A stretch of 64,000 nucleotides of DNA from an uncultured Clostridia bacterium (GTDB lineage Bacteria; Bacillota; Clostridia; Oscillospirales; Ruminococcaceae): NCBI GenBank assembly GCA_947624375.1, contig CANQKD010000009.1, positions 1 to 64,000 on the forward strand, given 5' to 3'. The notes under the pieces were generated by a model. That model was not told where the DNA came from and ran no database searches. It saw only the letters and a program-made list of their open reading frames with translations. This document shows positions 8,129 to 16,007 of this stretch, piece by piece; the stretch's first letter is position 1, and every line of letters starts with the position of its first letter. The translations under genes were made by a program, and so were the position numbers.

Positions 8129-8422
8129 ATGAAAAGGAAGTACAGTAAAGAATTCAAGATAGGGGCATGTGAACTGGTGCTCAAAGACAAGCTAAAGCCG
8201 CAGATAGTAGCGGAAAAGATGGGCTTGAATGTAGTAATGCTCTATAGATGGCTGTCTGAGTACGAGCAAAACGGCGACGAGGCGTTCATGGGCTCGGGTC
8301 ACCAAGCTCCGGCAGATGCGCAGCTGCGCAAACTAAAGCGCGAAAACGAACGTCTGAGACAGGAGAATGAGATCTTAAAAAAAGCAGCGGCATACTTTGC
8401 GAAACACCCGGCAGAAAAATAG
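8129..8422 (+). CDS. IS3-family transposase OrfA
   Basis: 97 residues. An N-terminal helix-turn-helix (KRKYSKEFKIGACELVL...VAEKMGLNVVMLYRWLSEY) binds the IS ends. A C-terminal leucine-zipper-like coil (LRKLKRENERLRQENEILKKAAAYF) is normal for OrfA. AAGGAG lies 13 bases upstream of the ATG. It can be extended into OrfB by a -1 frameshift at 8377-8383. Confidence 0.9.
   Translation: MKRKYSKEFKIGACELVLKDKLKPQIVAEKMGLNVVMLYRWLSEYEQNGDEAFMGSGHQAPADAQLRKLKRENERLRQENEILKKAAAYFAKHPAEK
8377..8383 (+). other. Probable -1 frameshift site of the IS3 element
   Basis: Seven A bases read A-AAA-AAA in the orfA frame, near its 3' end. The orfB frame is -1 relative to orfA and is open from here through 8440. 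IS3 elements make OrfAB transposase by this kind of slip. Confidence 0.65.
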
Positions 8423-8439
8423 CATTTGCCAAAAAAGTT

Positions 8440-9273
8440 TTGACCGGATACGACACCGGCAGGGTATGCGAAATTCTAAAGGTGTCAAGAAGCGCATATT
8501 ACCGAAAGGCAAAACAGCACAAAGTGAAAAAATCTGATATAGAAAAAGCCGTCATTCGCTGTTTTAATAAACACTCTGCCAGATACGGGCGGATACGCAT
8601 ACGCAAAGAACTGGAAAGACAAGGTATCAAAATAGGAGAATGGCGTATATCTCGGATAATGAAGAAAAACGGGCTTATAGCAAAAAGCGGTCGCAGCGGC
8701 AAGAAAAAGGTTTCAAAGCCTACAGAAGAACAATATATTGAAGAGAATCTGGTAAAAGATAAATTCTCTGAAAAAGAGCCTAACAAGCTGTGGTGTTCGG
8801 ATATAACCGTTCTTGTATGCAAAAGCCGCAAGTTCTATATGTGCGGAGTATTGGATGCAGCAACACGCAGGCTAATAGGCTGGGCTATAGCGAGGCATCA
8901 GCGGCAGAGTATCGTTCAGGATGCGTTTTTAATGGCAGTAGGCAGAAATCCCAACAGACCTGAGGGAGCAGTTTTCCACAGTGACAGAGGAAGTCAATAC
9001 ACGGCAAAGAAAACAAAAGACCTTGTAGAGAAGCATGGTTTTTGCAAAAGCATGTCACGCCCGGGAACGCCGAGCGACAATCAGCCGATAGAGAGCTTCT
9101 GGAAAACACTTAAACGCGAGATGCCTGATATACGTCAGATGACATTCGCAGAAGCAAAGCTTGCACTAGTGGAATACATTGAGCTATACTACAACTCCGC
9201 CCGACTGCACTCGGGCATAGGATATATGATACCAAACGAGTTTTTCACTGTTTTAAGTGTCCACAATACTTGA
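8440..9273 (+). CDS. IS3-family transposase OrfB (DDE integrase core)
   Basis: The catalytic half of the transposase, 277 residues from a TTG. An HTH_21-type region comes first (YGRIRIRKELERQGI), then the rve integrase core with Asp in WCSDITVL, Asp in HSDRGSQY and Glu in PIESFWKTLKRE, the complete DDE triad. The tail YIELYYNSARLHSGIGYMIPNEF is typical. It is probably translated mainly as an OrfAB fusion, so the TTG start is only nominal. No disabling mutation is visible. Confidence 0.9.
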   Translation: MTGYDTGRVCEILKVSRSAYYRKAKQHKVKKSDIEKAVIRCFNKHSARYGRIRIRKELERQGIKIGEWRISRIMKKNGLIAKSGRSGKKKVSKPTEEQYIEENLVKDKFSEKEPNKLWCSDITVLVCKSRKFYMCGVLDAATRRLIGWAIARHQRQSIVQDAFLMAVGRNPNRPEGAVFHSDRGSQYTAKKTKDLVEKHGFCKSMSRPGTPSDNQPIESFWKTLKREMPDIRQMTFAEAKLALVEYIELYYNSARLHSGIGYMIPNEFFTVLSVHNT

Positions 9274-9373
9274 CAGGTTTCGTACAGAAACACCTAGAAA
9301 CGTATACTATAAACTATTCACTATTCTCTCTTTCACTATTCACTGAGCCATTGACGATAGTCAAGGGCGTTTC

Positions 9374-9449
9374 TGGTGGAGCATACGGGAGTCGAACCCG
9401 TGACCTCCACACTGCCAGTGTGGCGCGCTACCAACTGCGCTAATACCCC
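9374..9449 (-). tRNA. tRNA-Ala (GGC)
   Basis: On the minus strand a full cloverleaf: acceptor GGGGTAT/ATGCTCC, D-arm GCGC, anticodon loop CTGGCAG with anticodon GGC, T-loop TTCGACT, discriminator A and encoded CCA (9376-9374). Last gene of the four-tRNA operon. Confidence 0.93.
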
Positions 9450-9459
9450 AAAATAAAAG

Positions 9460-9537
9460 TGGGGTGGGGGGTGAGATTCGAACTCACGATCTTCGGGACC
9501 ACAATCCGACGCTTTAACCAGCTAAGCTACGCCCACC
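9460..9537 (-). tRNA. tRNA-His (GTG)
   Basis: Minus strand, anticodon loop TTGTGGT (GTG). The His hallmarks are present: an extra G-1 at 9537 opposite discriminator C73, then CCA ending at 9460. I count two imperfect pairs, C6-C67 in the acceptor and A31-C39 in the anticodon stem, which is unusual but may be tolerated. Confidence 0.88.
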
Positions 9538-9588
9538 GTAAATATATGTAAAATAACGGGACATGACGTCCCGATTGCAGAAAACTGC

Positions 9589-9665
9589 TGGCGCGCCTTG
9601 CTGGATTCGAACCAGCGGCTTACTGCTTAGAAGGCAGTTACTCTATCCAGCTGAGTTAAAGGCGC
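9589..9665 (-). tRNA. tRNA-Arg (TCT)
   Basis: Minus strand, acceptor GCGCCTT/AAGGCGC, anticodon stem ACTGC/GCAGT, loop CTTCTAA with anticodon TCT, T-loop TTCGAAT, discriminator G and encoded CCA. Confidence 0.93.
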
Positions 9666-9668
9666 ATA

Positions 9669-9742
9669 TGGAGCGGGTGATGGGAATCGAACCCACACGA
9701 CCAGCTTGGAAGGCTGGGATTCTACCATTGAACTACACCCGC
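9669..9742 (-). tRNA. tRNA-Gly (TCC)
   Basis: Minus strand, acceptor GCGGGTG/CACCCGC, anticodon loop CTTCCAA with anticodon TCC, T-loop TTCGATT, discriminator T and encoded CCA. First gene of the operon. Confidence 0.93.
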
Positions 9743-9769
9743 AGAGCCGCTTTGTCAAGCAACTCTAAT

Positions 9770-9798
9770 ATTATATCATTATTTTTTTTGCTTGTCAA
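9770..9798 (-). promoter_or_regulatory. Promoter of the tRNA operon
   Basis: Minus strand TTGACA (9798-9793), 17 bases, TATAAT (9775-9770), about 28 bp before tRNA-Gly. A full consensus fits a stable-RNA operon. Confidence 0.85.
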
Positions 9799-9906
9799 GG
9801 GCTTTTTCAATTTTTTCTAAATAATTTTTCTATGAAAAAACGCGCTGCACCGTCTTCGTATCAGGCGGTACAGCATATCTTTCAATATTCTGATAATATC
9901 GACCGT

Positions 9907-10263
9907 TTACCGGCATATCTCAGCATCGGCGGCGGTATATTCTTCGAGAGAACCCTCTCTTACCTGAATACAGATATATCTTATTCCCTCATCTTCGGCT
10001 GCAAAAAACTGACGTTTCGCACCGGTAGCTATCCTCAGCCAGTCGCCTGCGGCAAGTTCTACCGTTTCGCCGTCTATGACTGCCCTGCCCTTTCCTGACA
10101 GCACCGCGTATATTTCCTCGTTCTTCTTATGCGCATGGACAAACGGCACGCTCGCACCGGCAGGCATCTCATTTACGCTTATCTCCGCGCCTGTCAGCGA
10201 CAGTTTATCATGCAGCTCTGTTCTTGCCTCTTTACCCACGCTTACTTTACTGTAGTTACTCAT
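9907..10263 (-). CDS. Cupin-fold protein
   Basis: 118 residues with a single cupin_2 barrel. The first cupin motif is VPFVHAHKKNEEIYAVLSGKG, with metal-ligand-type His and Glu residues, and the second is around ELAAGDWLRIATGAKR. Such proteins bind a metal and small ligands, and the actual substrate cannot be told. The start at 10263 is fixed by GGGAGG upstream. An open extension to 10461 runs through the promoter and operators and is not coding. It is divergent from the Rrf2 regulator gene, which probably controls it. Confidence 0.85.
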   Translation of the reverse strand: MSNYSKVSVGKEARTELHDKLSLTGAEISVNEMPAGASVPFVHAHKKNEEIYAVLSGKGRAVIDGETVELAAGDWLRIATGAKRQFFAAEDEGIRYICIQVREGSLEEYTAADAEICR

Positions 10264-10287
10264 TTTTATTCCTCCCTGAAAGTTTGT

Positions 10288-10409
10288 TGTAACTCTTTCG
10301 GTTACATCTATATTATAATACGCATGAGATGTAATGTCAATGATTACAACGCATTTTTGTATATTTGCACAATTAACAAAGTGTTTCATTGTAACTATTG
10401 ACATTACAA
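10288..10409. promoter_or_regulatory. Three Rrf2-type operator palindromes
   Basis: TGTAAC-N7-GTTACA (10288-10306), TGTAAT-N7-ATTACA (10330-10348) and TTGTAA-N9-TTACAA (10389-10409). The second and third cover the -35 elements of the cupin and rrf2 promoters. The first lies in the cupin 5' UTR. This suggests autoregulated, coordinated repression. Confidence 0.7.
10312..10340 (-). promoter_or_regulatory. Promoter of the cupin gene
   Basis: Minus strand TTGACA (10340-10335), 17 bases, TATAAT (10317-10312). The -35 lies inside an operator palindrome. Confidence 0.85.
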
Positions 10410-10426
10410 CAAAACGGTGGTACAAT
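10398..10426 (+). promoter_or_regulatory. Promoter of the rrf2 gene
   Basis: TTGACA (10398-10403), 17 bases, TACAAT (10421-10426). Confidence 0.82.
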
Positions 10427-10459
10427 ATATATACAAGAAACAAAAAGCGAGGGGCAGTC

Positions 10460-10882
10460 ATGCAGTTTTCTTCAAGATTTACTATTGCAACTCACATACT
10501 GCTATGTGTTGCGATGTTTGAAGATCAGCAAAAGGTAACTTCAAATTTTTTAGCAGGGAGCATAAACGTAAATCCTGTAATAATAAGGAATATTCTCGGC
10601 TCACTGTCATCAGCAGGGCTTGTTGAGATACGCTCGGGCGTGGGCGGCGCATACCTTGCAAGACCTAAAGAAGAAATAACCCTGCTGGACATTTTCAGGG
10701 CGGTGGAAAAGGAAGAAGCGCTGTTTCATTTTCATGAAAACCCAAATCCGCAGTGCCCTGTCGGCAGAACGATACACACGGTAATGGACGGAAAGATACA
10801 GAATATTCAGTCGGCGATGGAGGGAGAGATGGCTCGCATAACCCTTAGCGACCTTATGAAAGAGGCAAAAGAAAATATGTAA
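10460..10882 (+). CDS. Rrf2-family transcriptional regulator
   Basis: 140 residues. The winged-helix N-terminus is FSSRFTIATHILLCVAM...VTSNFLAGSINVNPVIIRNILGSLSSAGLVEIRSG, typical of Rrf2 regulators. There is one Cys in the PQCPVG segment, whereas iron-sulfur Rrf2 proteins need three, so a thiol-sensing YwnA-like type is more likely. The ATG at 10460 follows GCGAGGGG. It faces the cupin gene across a 196-bp region with three matching palindromes and probably represses both. Confidence 0.85.
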   Translation: MQFSSRFTIATHILLCVAMFEDQQKVTSNFLAGSINVNPVIIRNILGSLSSAGLVEIRSGVGGAYLARPKEEITLLDIFRAVEKEEALFHFHENPNPQCPVGRTIHTVMDGKIQNIQSAMEGEMARITLSDLMKEAKENM

Positions 10883-10919
10883 AAAGCAGCACCGCACAAA
10901 AGCGATGCTGTTTTTGTTT
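10882..10919. terminator. Bidirectional terminator after rrf2
   Basis: AAAAGCAGCACCGC and GCGATGCTGTTTT pair with one mismatch around a short loop. TTTTTGTTTT follows. It separates rrf2 from the convergent SDR gene. Confidence 0.6.
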
Positions 10920-10922
10920 TAT

Positions 10923-11666
10923 TTAATACGGGCTGTTTACCTTTTCGGCTTTGGCTACTGCTTCTTCGAGGGTCATATCATAAAACATTCCTGCGGTGAG
11001 GTATCTGCCCGACTTTTGGTCGTCCACAAACGCGCCTACCACCACGCCGGGCAGCGCGCTTTTGGGGTCGTTGGGAGCATTAGGACCGCCAAGGTCTGTT
11101 CTGCACCAGCCGGGGTCGGTAAGGTTTATCATAACATTGCTGCCGTTCAGCTTTGAGCCTATATCGATAGTTACCTTATCAAGCGCCGCCTTGCTTGCCG
11201 AATAGCCTGCTTGCTCGGGCTCCAGGCGTATGCCGCTTGTTGTGTTTACCACCCTGCCAAAGCCTTTAGCCACCATTTTCGGGAGGAAGTGATAGCATAT
11301 CATCATCGGCGATATGGTGTTTATCAGAAAGCTTTTCTCGTAGTCCTCGGCAGGGGTGCTGTAATACTGCGTTCTGTAGGCGACCTGCATACCTGCGTTG
11401 TTGAGTATTATGTCAACATCGATACCATTATCGTCTATAGCTTTGAGCATTTTCTCTACAGAAGAAAGGTCGGTAAATTCAGCCGCGACCGCGAAAGTAT
11501 CAACACCCAGTGCTGCGAGTTCTTTTGCGGTCTTTTCAGAGGCCTCCAAACTTCTGCTTTGGACTATGATATTGCAGCCTTTCTTCGCCATAAATTCAGC
11601 TGCCAGTCTGCCTATGCCTCTTGCTGCGCCTGTCACGAGCGCCCATTTTCCTGTTACGTCAACCAT
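10923..11666 (-). CDS. Short-chain dehydrogenase/reductase
   Basis: 247-residue NAD(P)-dependent oxidoreductase. Classical SDR signs: cofactor motif TGAARGIG (about 13-20), NNAG (about 90), a catalytic Ser in NTTSGIR and the YSASK active site (Tyr/Lys). It is the last gene of a three-gene operon. The start overlaps the end of the upstream epimerase gene by 8 bp, so translation is coupled. Substrate unknown, and the operon partners suggest carbonyl or sugar-type metabolism. Confidence 0.88.
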   Translation of the reverse strand: MVDVTGKWALVTGAARGIGRLAAEFMAKKGCNIIVQSRSLEASEKTAKELAALGVDTFAVAAEFTDLSSVEKMLKAIDDNGIDVDIILNNAGMQVAYRTQYYSTPAEDYEKSFLINTISPMMICYHFLPKMVAKGFGRVVNTTSGIRLEPEQAGYSASKAALDKVTIDIGSKLNGSNVMINLTDPGWCRTDLGGPNAPNDPKSALPGVVVGAFVDDQKSGRYLTAGMFYDMTLEEAVAKAEKVNSPY

Positions 11667-12681
11667 TTTGCATTATCTCCTTTTTAGCATTTTCAAGCGC
11701 GGCGATAACTCTGTCGCACCAGTCGTCAAATTCTTTGTCCTCGGTCTGAAGCTCGGGGTGGGAAAGAACGTAGTCTATAGTGTTTTTCACGCCCTGTTCA
11801 AAATGCACCGTGGCTTTGAACTCGGGCACTGCTTTTTTCAGCTTTGTATTATCGAACACTACAGAGCAGGCTTTATCGCCCGTAAGGCTGCCTGTGAAGT
11901 CGTAATCGCTGACAGAAGCGAGAAACTCGGAAGAAATGTGCACTGCTTTAAGCTCTATGCCGAGGACGTTTGCGATGCACAGATATATCTGATCCCAAGT
12001 GAGCGTTTCATCATTCGTTATCTGAAAAGCCTCGCCTATTGCGTGCGGATTGCCTATAAGACCGCAGAAGCCTTTGGCAAAGTCGCTGTTGTGTGTCATA
12101 GTCCACAGCGATGAGCCATCGCCGTGAATGATAACGGGCTTGCCTTCTATCATACGTTTTATTACCTGCCAACTGCCGTTTTTGCCGTGAACGCCCAGCG
12201 GCACAGAGCGTTCGTCATAAGTATGGCTGGGTCTTATAATGGTAACGGGGAAACTGTTCTCGCGGTACTCTTTCATTAAAAGTTCTTCGCAGGCTATCTT
12301 GTTGCGAGAATATTCCCAATACGGATTAGCAAGAGAAGTGCCCTCGTTTATTATATACGACCTGACGGGCTTATGATAGGCAGAGGCGGAGCTTATATAC
12401 ATAAACTGCTTTGTTCTGCCTTTGAACACGCGGATATCTCTTTCTAGCTGCTGCGGCACGAAGCCTATAAAATCGCACACGCTGTCAAAGGTCATATCGC
12501 CGAGGGCGGCTTTGAGGTTTTCTTCGTTATTCACATCGACGTTTATGACATTGACGCCGTTTGGCAACTCACCCGTTCTGCTGCCGCGGTTGAGAAGATA
12601 AAGCTCCTCTCCCCTATCTGCCAGCAGGCGAGTTATTGCCATGCTGATAGTACCCGTTCCGCCTATAAAAAGTATCTTCAT
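11659..12681 (-). CDS. NAD-dependent epimerase/dehydratase family protein
   Basis: 340-residue extended SDR. The Rossmann motif FIGGTGTIS is at the N-terminus. The active site is S-SA...YWEYSRNKIACE, with Ser and the Tyr-x-x-x-Lys pair. It resembles isoflavone-reductase-like or UDP-sugar epimerase proteins of clostridia. The start is the ATG at 12681, with GAGGTGG upstream. An 11-codon open extension reaches the previous gene but lacks a ribosome site. It lies between ADH and SDR genes in one operon. Substrate not inferable. Confidence 0.83.
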   Translation of the reverse strand: MKILFIGGTGTISMAITRLLADRGEELYLLNRGSRTGELPNGVNVINVDVNNEENLKAALGDMTFDSVCDFIGFVPQQLERDIRVFKGRTKQFMYISSASAYHKPVRSYIINEGTSLANPYWEYSRNKIACEELLMKEYRENSFPVTIIRPSHTYDERSVPLGVHGKNGSWQVIKRMIEGKPVIIHGDGSSLWTMTHNSDFAKGFCGLIGNPHAIGEAFQITNDETLTWDQIYLCIANVLGIELKAVHISSEFLASVSDYDFTGSLTGDKACSVVFDNTKLKKAVPEFKATVHFEQGVKNTIDYVLSHPELQTEDKEFDDWCDRVIAALENAKKEIMQNG

Positions 12682-12691
12682 ATGCACCACC

Positions 12692-13873
12692 TCATATCTC
12701 AGCTTTTGCGGCAATGTGGTAGATCTGAGTTATATCTTCTTCCGAAAGATTCACATAACCGCCTGTTCTGCCGCCATTCAGACCCAGCTTTGAAACGAGC
12801 AGAGGTATATCCTCCTCTTTAGCGCCAAGCTGCTGCAAATTTATCGGCATACCTATAGATGCAAGGAATTTTCTGAAACAGTGTATCCCCTGCCTTGCGG
12901 TCCTTTCTGGGTCTTCAAAATCCATTACGCAGCCGAACACCCTCACAGCCATCTGCGCCATTCTCATAACGTTATGCGTGCAGACAAATTCCATCCACGA
13001 AGGCATAATTACCGCAAGACCTGCGCCGTGCGCAACATCGTAAAGACCCGAAAGCTCATGCTCGATATTGTGGCTGTTCCAGTCCTGACTTCTGCCCACG
13101 CCGACGATATCGTTATGCGCTACCATGCCTGCCCACATTATGTTAGCTCTTGCCTCGTAGTTATGCGGGTCTGCGATAACGCGCGGAGTTTCCTTTACCA
13201 TGGTTAGCAGCACGGCTTCGCAAAGTCTGTCGGTTATCTCGACTTCTTTGGTGTTGGTAAAATATCTTTCAAATACGTGCGCCATTATGTCGGTAGCTCC
13301 GCAGGCTGTCTGATATGCAGGCAGAGTTTCTGTAAGCGCAGGGTCAAGTATTGAAAACCTTGAACGCAACAGGTCTGAGCCGCAGTCGCGCTTGAGTTTG
13401 CCTTCTTCTTTGGTGATGACAGATGCGCCCGAACCCTCGCTGCCTGCCGCCGCGATTGTGAGTATAACGCCTATGGGCAGGGCTTTTTCCACGGGTTTGC
13501 CCGTGCCGTAAAAATCCCAGAAGTCGCCGTCATACGGCACGCCGAGAGCTATGGCTTTTGATGAGTCTATAACAGAACCGCCGCCGACGCTTAAAATAAA
13601 GTCAACGTTTTCTTTGCGGCAAAGTTCTATTCCCTCATAAACCTTAGTATCTTTAGGGTTGGGCTGAACGCCGCCGAGCAAAACATATCCCAAGCCCTCT
13701 TTATCGAGCGATGCCTTTACCTTGTCGATAAGTCCCGAGCGCACAGCAGAACCCGAGCCGTAATGCACGAGCACCTTGCTGCCGCCGTACTTCTTGACAT
13801 ATCTGCCGCAATCGTTTTCGGTATCTTTGCCGAAGATAAATTCAGTGGGGCTCAAAAAAGTAAAGTTATCCAT
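12692..13873 (-). CDS. Iron-containing alcohol dehydrogenase (BDH/YqhD type)
   Basis: 393-residue group III alcohol dehydrogenase that reduces aldehydes with NAD(P)H. The cofactor loop is LSVGGGSVIDSSKAIA. The metal ligands are in ATDIMAHVFE (Asp and His), NIEHELSG (His) and DVAHGAGLAV (His). Length is normal for the family. First gene of the ADH-epimerase-SDR operon. An AAAGGCGG ribosome site precedes the ATG. The upstream AT-rich region holds TATAAT on the minus strand but no good -35. A role in fermentation or in detoxifying aldehydes is inference. Confidence 0.88.
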   Translation of the reverse strand: MDNFTFLSPTEFIFGKDTENDCGRYVKKYGGSKVLVHYGSGSAVRSGLIDKVKASLDKEGLGYVLLGGVQPNPKDTKVYEGIELCRKENVDFILSVGGGSVIDSSKAIALGVPYDGDFWDFYGTGKPVEKALPIGVILTIAAAGSEGSGASVITKEEGKLKRDCGSDLLRSRFSILDPALTETLPAYQTACGATDIMAHVFERYFTNTKEVEITDRLCEAVLLTMVKETPRVIADPHNYEARANIMWAGMVAHNDIVGVGRSQDWNSHNIEHELSGLYDVAHGAGLAVIMPSWMEFVCTHNVMRMAQMAVRVFGCVMDFEDPERTARQGIHCFRKFLASIGMPINLQQLGAKEEDIPLLVSKLGLNGGRTGGYVNLSEEDITQIYHIAAKAEI

Positions 13874-14002
13874 ATAAATTCCGCCTTTCTGTCAGTGATA
13901 TAAATATTGAACAATATAATTTTGTACAAATACTTTAAGATATTATAACACTTACTTATGTGAAATAATATAAAATTTATATGATAAAATATAACAAAAC
14001 TA

Positions 14003-15070
14003 TTATGCGGCAACCTTATTTTTGGCGGCTGAATTATGACATTTTATATGTATCGGGTAAAGTATGAGCATCACAGCCATAGATATTGCAAGCCATATAA
14101 GTATATTTGCAAGGGGCGTAAGCAGGTTTACATGATACTTGCTGCCTTTGAGACCTATGCCTATGCAGTAGTTGATAAGCTTACTGTTTGCAGGCACTGT
14201 TACCACGGGTATGAGTATGAACGCGGCGGAAATTACCGTTGAAATAACGATGTTTTTCGCTATTACAGAGATAACGCCCAGCGAAAGCGCCGCGCACACT
14301 GCCCACAGTGTTTTTGAAAGTGATTGCAACACAAAAAATTTGAGTATGGACATACTGTCATAAGCGCTGCCGTGGTCAAGTATTGCACGGAAAGGTTTAT
14401 CGTAATTTTCAAGCCCGAATTTTACGCCCATTACCGCAAAATCTACAGAATATATAAGTATCGCAAACAGCGCTGCGCTGACAGTCATTACCGCAAGTTT
14501 GGTGAGGTGCAGCTTTATTCTGCCGTTTTTGCTGACCATATTAAGCGTATGCACGCCGCTGGAATGTTCGCGGCAATACACGGGTATGCAGAATATGAAA
14601 AGCGCGAAAAGCAGGCAGAAATCAAGCGAAAGCATTCTGCCGAAAGCACGCCACTCCAAATCATAGAACCACACGCGCTCGTCGCGGTCAAGCTCAGAAT
14701 ACTGCTCATAGCGAGACTGTATTACCTCAAACGCAGATACTTTTGAATCAGCTTCGTAATACTTTTTCATGTAGGCTTTGTAGTCGTCAAGCGTGATAGC
14801 ACCCGAGGCATAGTCGTCCTCCATTTGCATTTTCACACCGACTATGCTTTCAATGCGCTCCGCCTCTTTTGGCACATAAAGCTCTGCATCGGTCTGCGAC
14901 ATATGCGACAGTTTATCTATATAATCTTTATAGATATCTATAGAAAATTCCGCGCTGACATTCAAAGATGAATATGTGATGACCGCCTTCACAAGTATTA
15001 TTGCGACAAGTATCAGCCACTTGAAATTGCCGAATATTTTTTTACATTCATAGTATATCAGGCTAATCAT
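14003..15070 (-). CDS. ABC transporter permease
   Basis: About 355 residues of the ABC-2 type permease: one N-terminal membrane helix (FGNFKWLILVAIILVKAVITY), an external loop of about 140 residues, then a group of five or so helices. The ATG at 15070 overlaps the end of the ATPase gene (ATG before its TAG), so the two are translationally coupled. An open extension to 15109 lies within the ATPase gene and is not used. Substrate unknown. Confidence 0.82.
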   Translation of the reverse strand: MISLIYYECKKIFGNFKWLILVAIILVKAVITYSSLNVSAEFSIDIYKDYIDKLSHMSQTDAELYVPKEAERIESIVGVKMQMEDDYASGAITLDDYKAYMKKYYEADSKVSAFEVIQSRYEQYSELDRDERVWFYDLEWRAFGRMLSLDFCLLFALFIFCIPVYCREHSSGVHTLNMVSKNGRIKLHLTKLAVMTVSAALFAILIYSVDFAVMGVKFGLENYDKPFRAILDHGSAYDSMSILKFFVLQSLSKTLWAVCAALSLGVISVIAKNIVISTVISAAFILIPVVTVPANSKLINYCIGIGLKGSKYHVNLLTPLANILIWLAISMAVMLILYPIHIKCHNSAAKNKVAA

Positions 15071-15935
15071 TTTCGTTCGCCGCCTCGTCAAAGTAGTAGA
15101 GATAAACATCTTCGAGATTGGGTGCGACCGTCACGGCGTTATCGAACGGTTTTTCATCGGATACCATGCGTATCATCGCGCCGTCAGACTGCTTGGCTAT
15201 GTTTGAGATCTTGAAGCTGTCCTGCGCAACGACTTCATCAACGTTTTGCACCTTTGCTTCCCACACGCAGCCGTTTATGCTCTCTAAAAGTGAAGTAACA
15301 TCAGTGTTTTTAATGACCACGCCGTGCTGCAAGAGTATCACTTTATTCGCTATCGCCTCAACGTCCGAAACGATATGTGTTGCGAAGATCACAACACGGT
15401 TGAAGCTAACCTCGCTTATAAGGTTGCGGAAGCGTATTCTCTCTTTGGGGTCAAGACCTGCTGTAGGCTCATCGAGGACTAGTACTTTCGGGTCGTTGAG
15501 CAGCGCTATGGCAATGCCGAGCCTGCGCTTCATACCGCCCGAAAAGCCGCCGACTTTCTGCTTTATGGCATCTGTAAGGTTGACCGTTTCGAGAAGTTCT
15601 TTGATCTTTTGGTCTGCGTTTTTTACGTCTTTGAGCTTGGCGAAATATTTCAGAGTATCAAGCGCGGTGAACGAGCCGTACAGCCCGAAGCTTTGCGGCA
15701 TAAAACCGTAGATCGCTCTGAATTCCTTGCCCATGGCGCGCGTGTCTTTGCCGTCGAAAAGAATCTGACCGCTTGTTGGTGTGATGAGGTCTGACAGGCA
15801 GTTCATCAGCGTTGACTTGCCTGCCCCGTTCGGACCCAGCAGCGCATACACGCCCTCTTTCATTGTTACACTGAAGTTTTTCAGCGCCTCTTTCTTGCCG
15901 TAGCTTTTTGATACATTCCGGAATTTAAGTTCCAT
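15063..15935 (-). CDS. ABC transporter ATP-binding protein
   Basis: 290 residues. Walker A GPNGAGKST, Q-loop FMPQSFGLYG, signature FSGGMKRR, Walker B VLVLDEPTAGLDP and the switch His in FATHI are all intact. The C-terminal ~80 residues form the accessory region seen in export-type ABC-2 ATPases. GGAGGG precedes the ATG. It should energise the permease just downstream and perhaps the related permease at 17148-18476. Confidence 0.9.
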   Translation of the reverse strand: MELKFRNVSKSYGKKEALKNFSVTMKEGVYALLGPNGAGKSTLMNCLSDLITPTSGQILFDGKDTRAMGKEFRAIYGFMPQSFGLYGSFTALDTLKYFAKLKDVKNADQKIKELLETVNLTDAIKQKVGGFSGGMKRRLGIAIALLNDPKVLVLDEPTAGLDPKERIRFRNLISEVSFNRVVIFATHIVSDVEAIANKVILLQHGVVIKNTDVTSLLESINGCVWEAKVQNVDEVVAQDSFKISNIAKQSDGAMIRMVSDEKPFDNAVTVAPNLEDVYLYYFDEAANEND

Positions 15936-16007
15936 GTTTGACCCTCCATTTATTTTAATTTTTGGCTTACTGTTTTGTGTGGATAAATGTACGTTTATTT
16001 ACCCTGC

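Larger units (their letters stand above)
8056..9285 (+). mobile_element. IS3-family insertion sequence, about 1.23 kb
   Basis: The ends carry inverted repeats of about 29-30 bp: GTACGAAA...GTGGACAC at 8056-8085 and the complement of GTACGAAA...GTGGACAC at 9257-9285. The middle of the repeats is diverged. Between them are the two overlapping-type transposase frames of IS3 elements. A flanking target duplication is not clear, so insertion may be old or rearranged. Confidence 0.85.
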
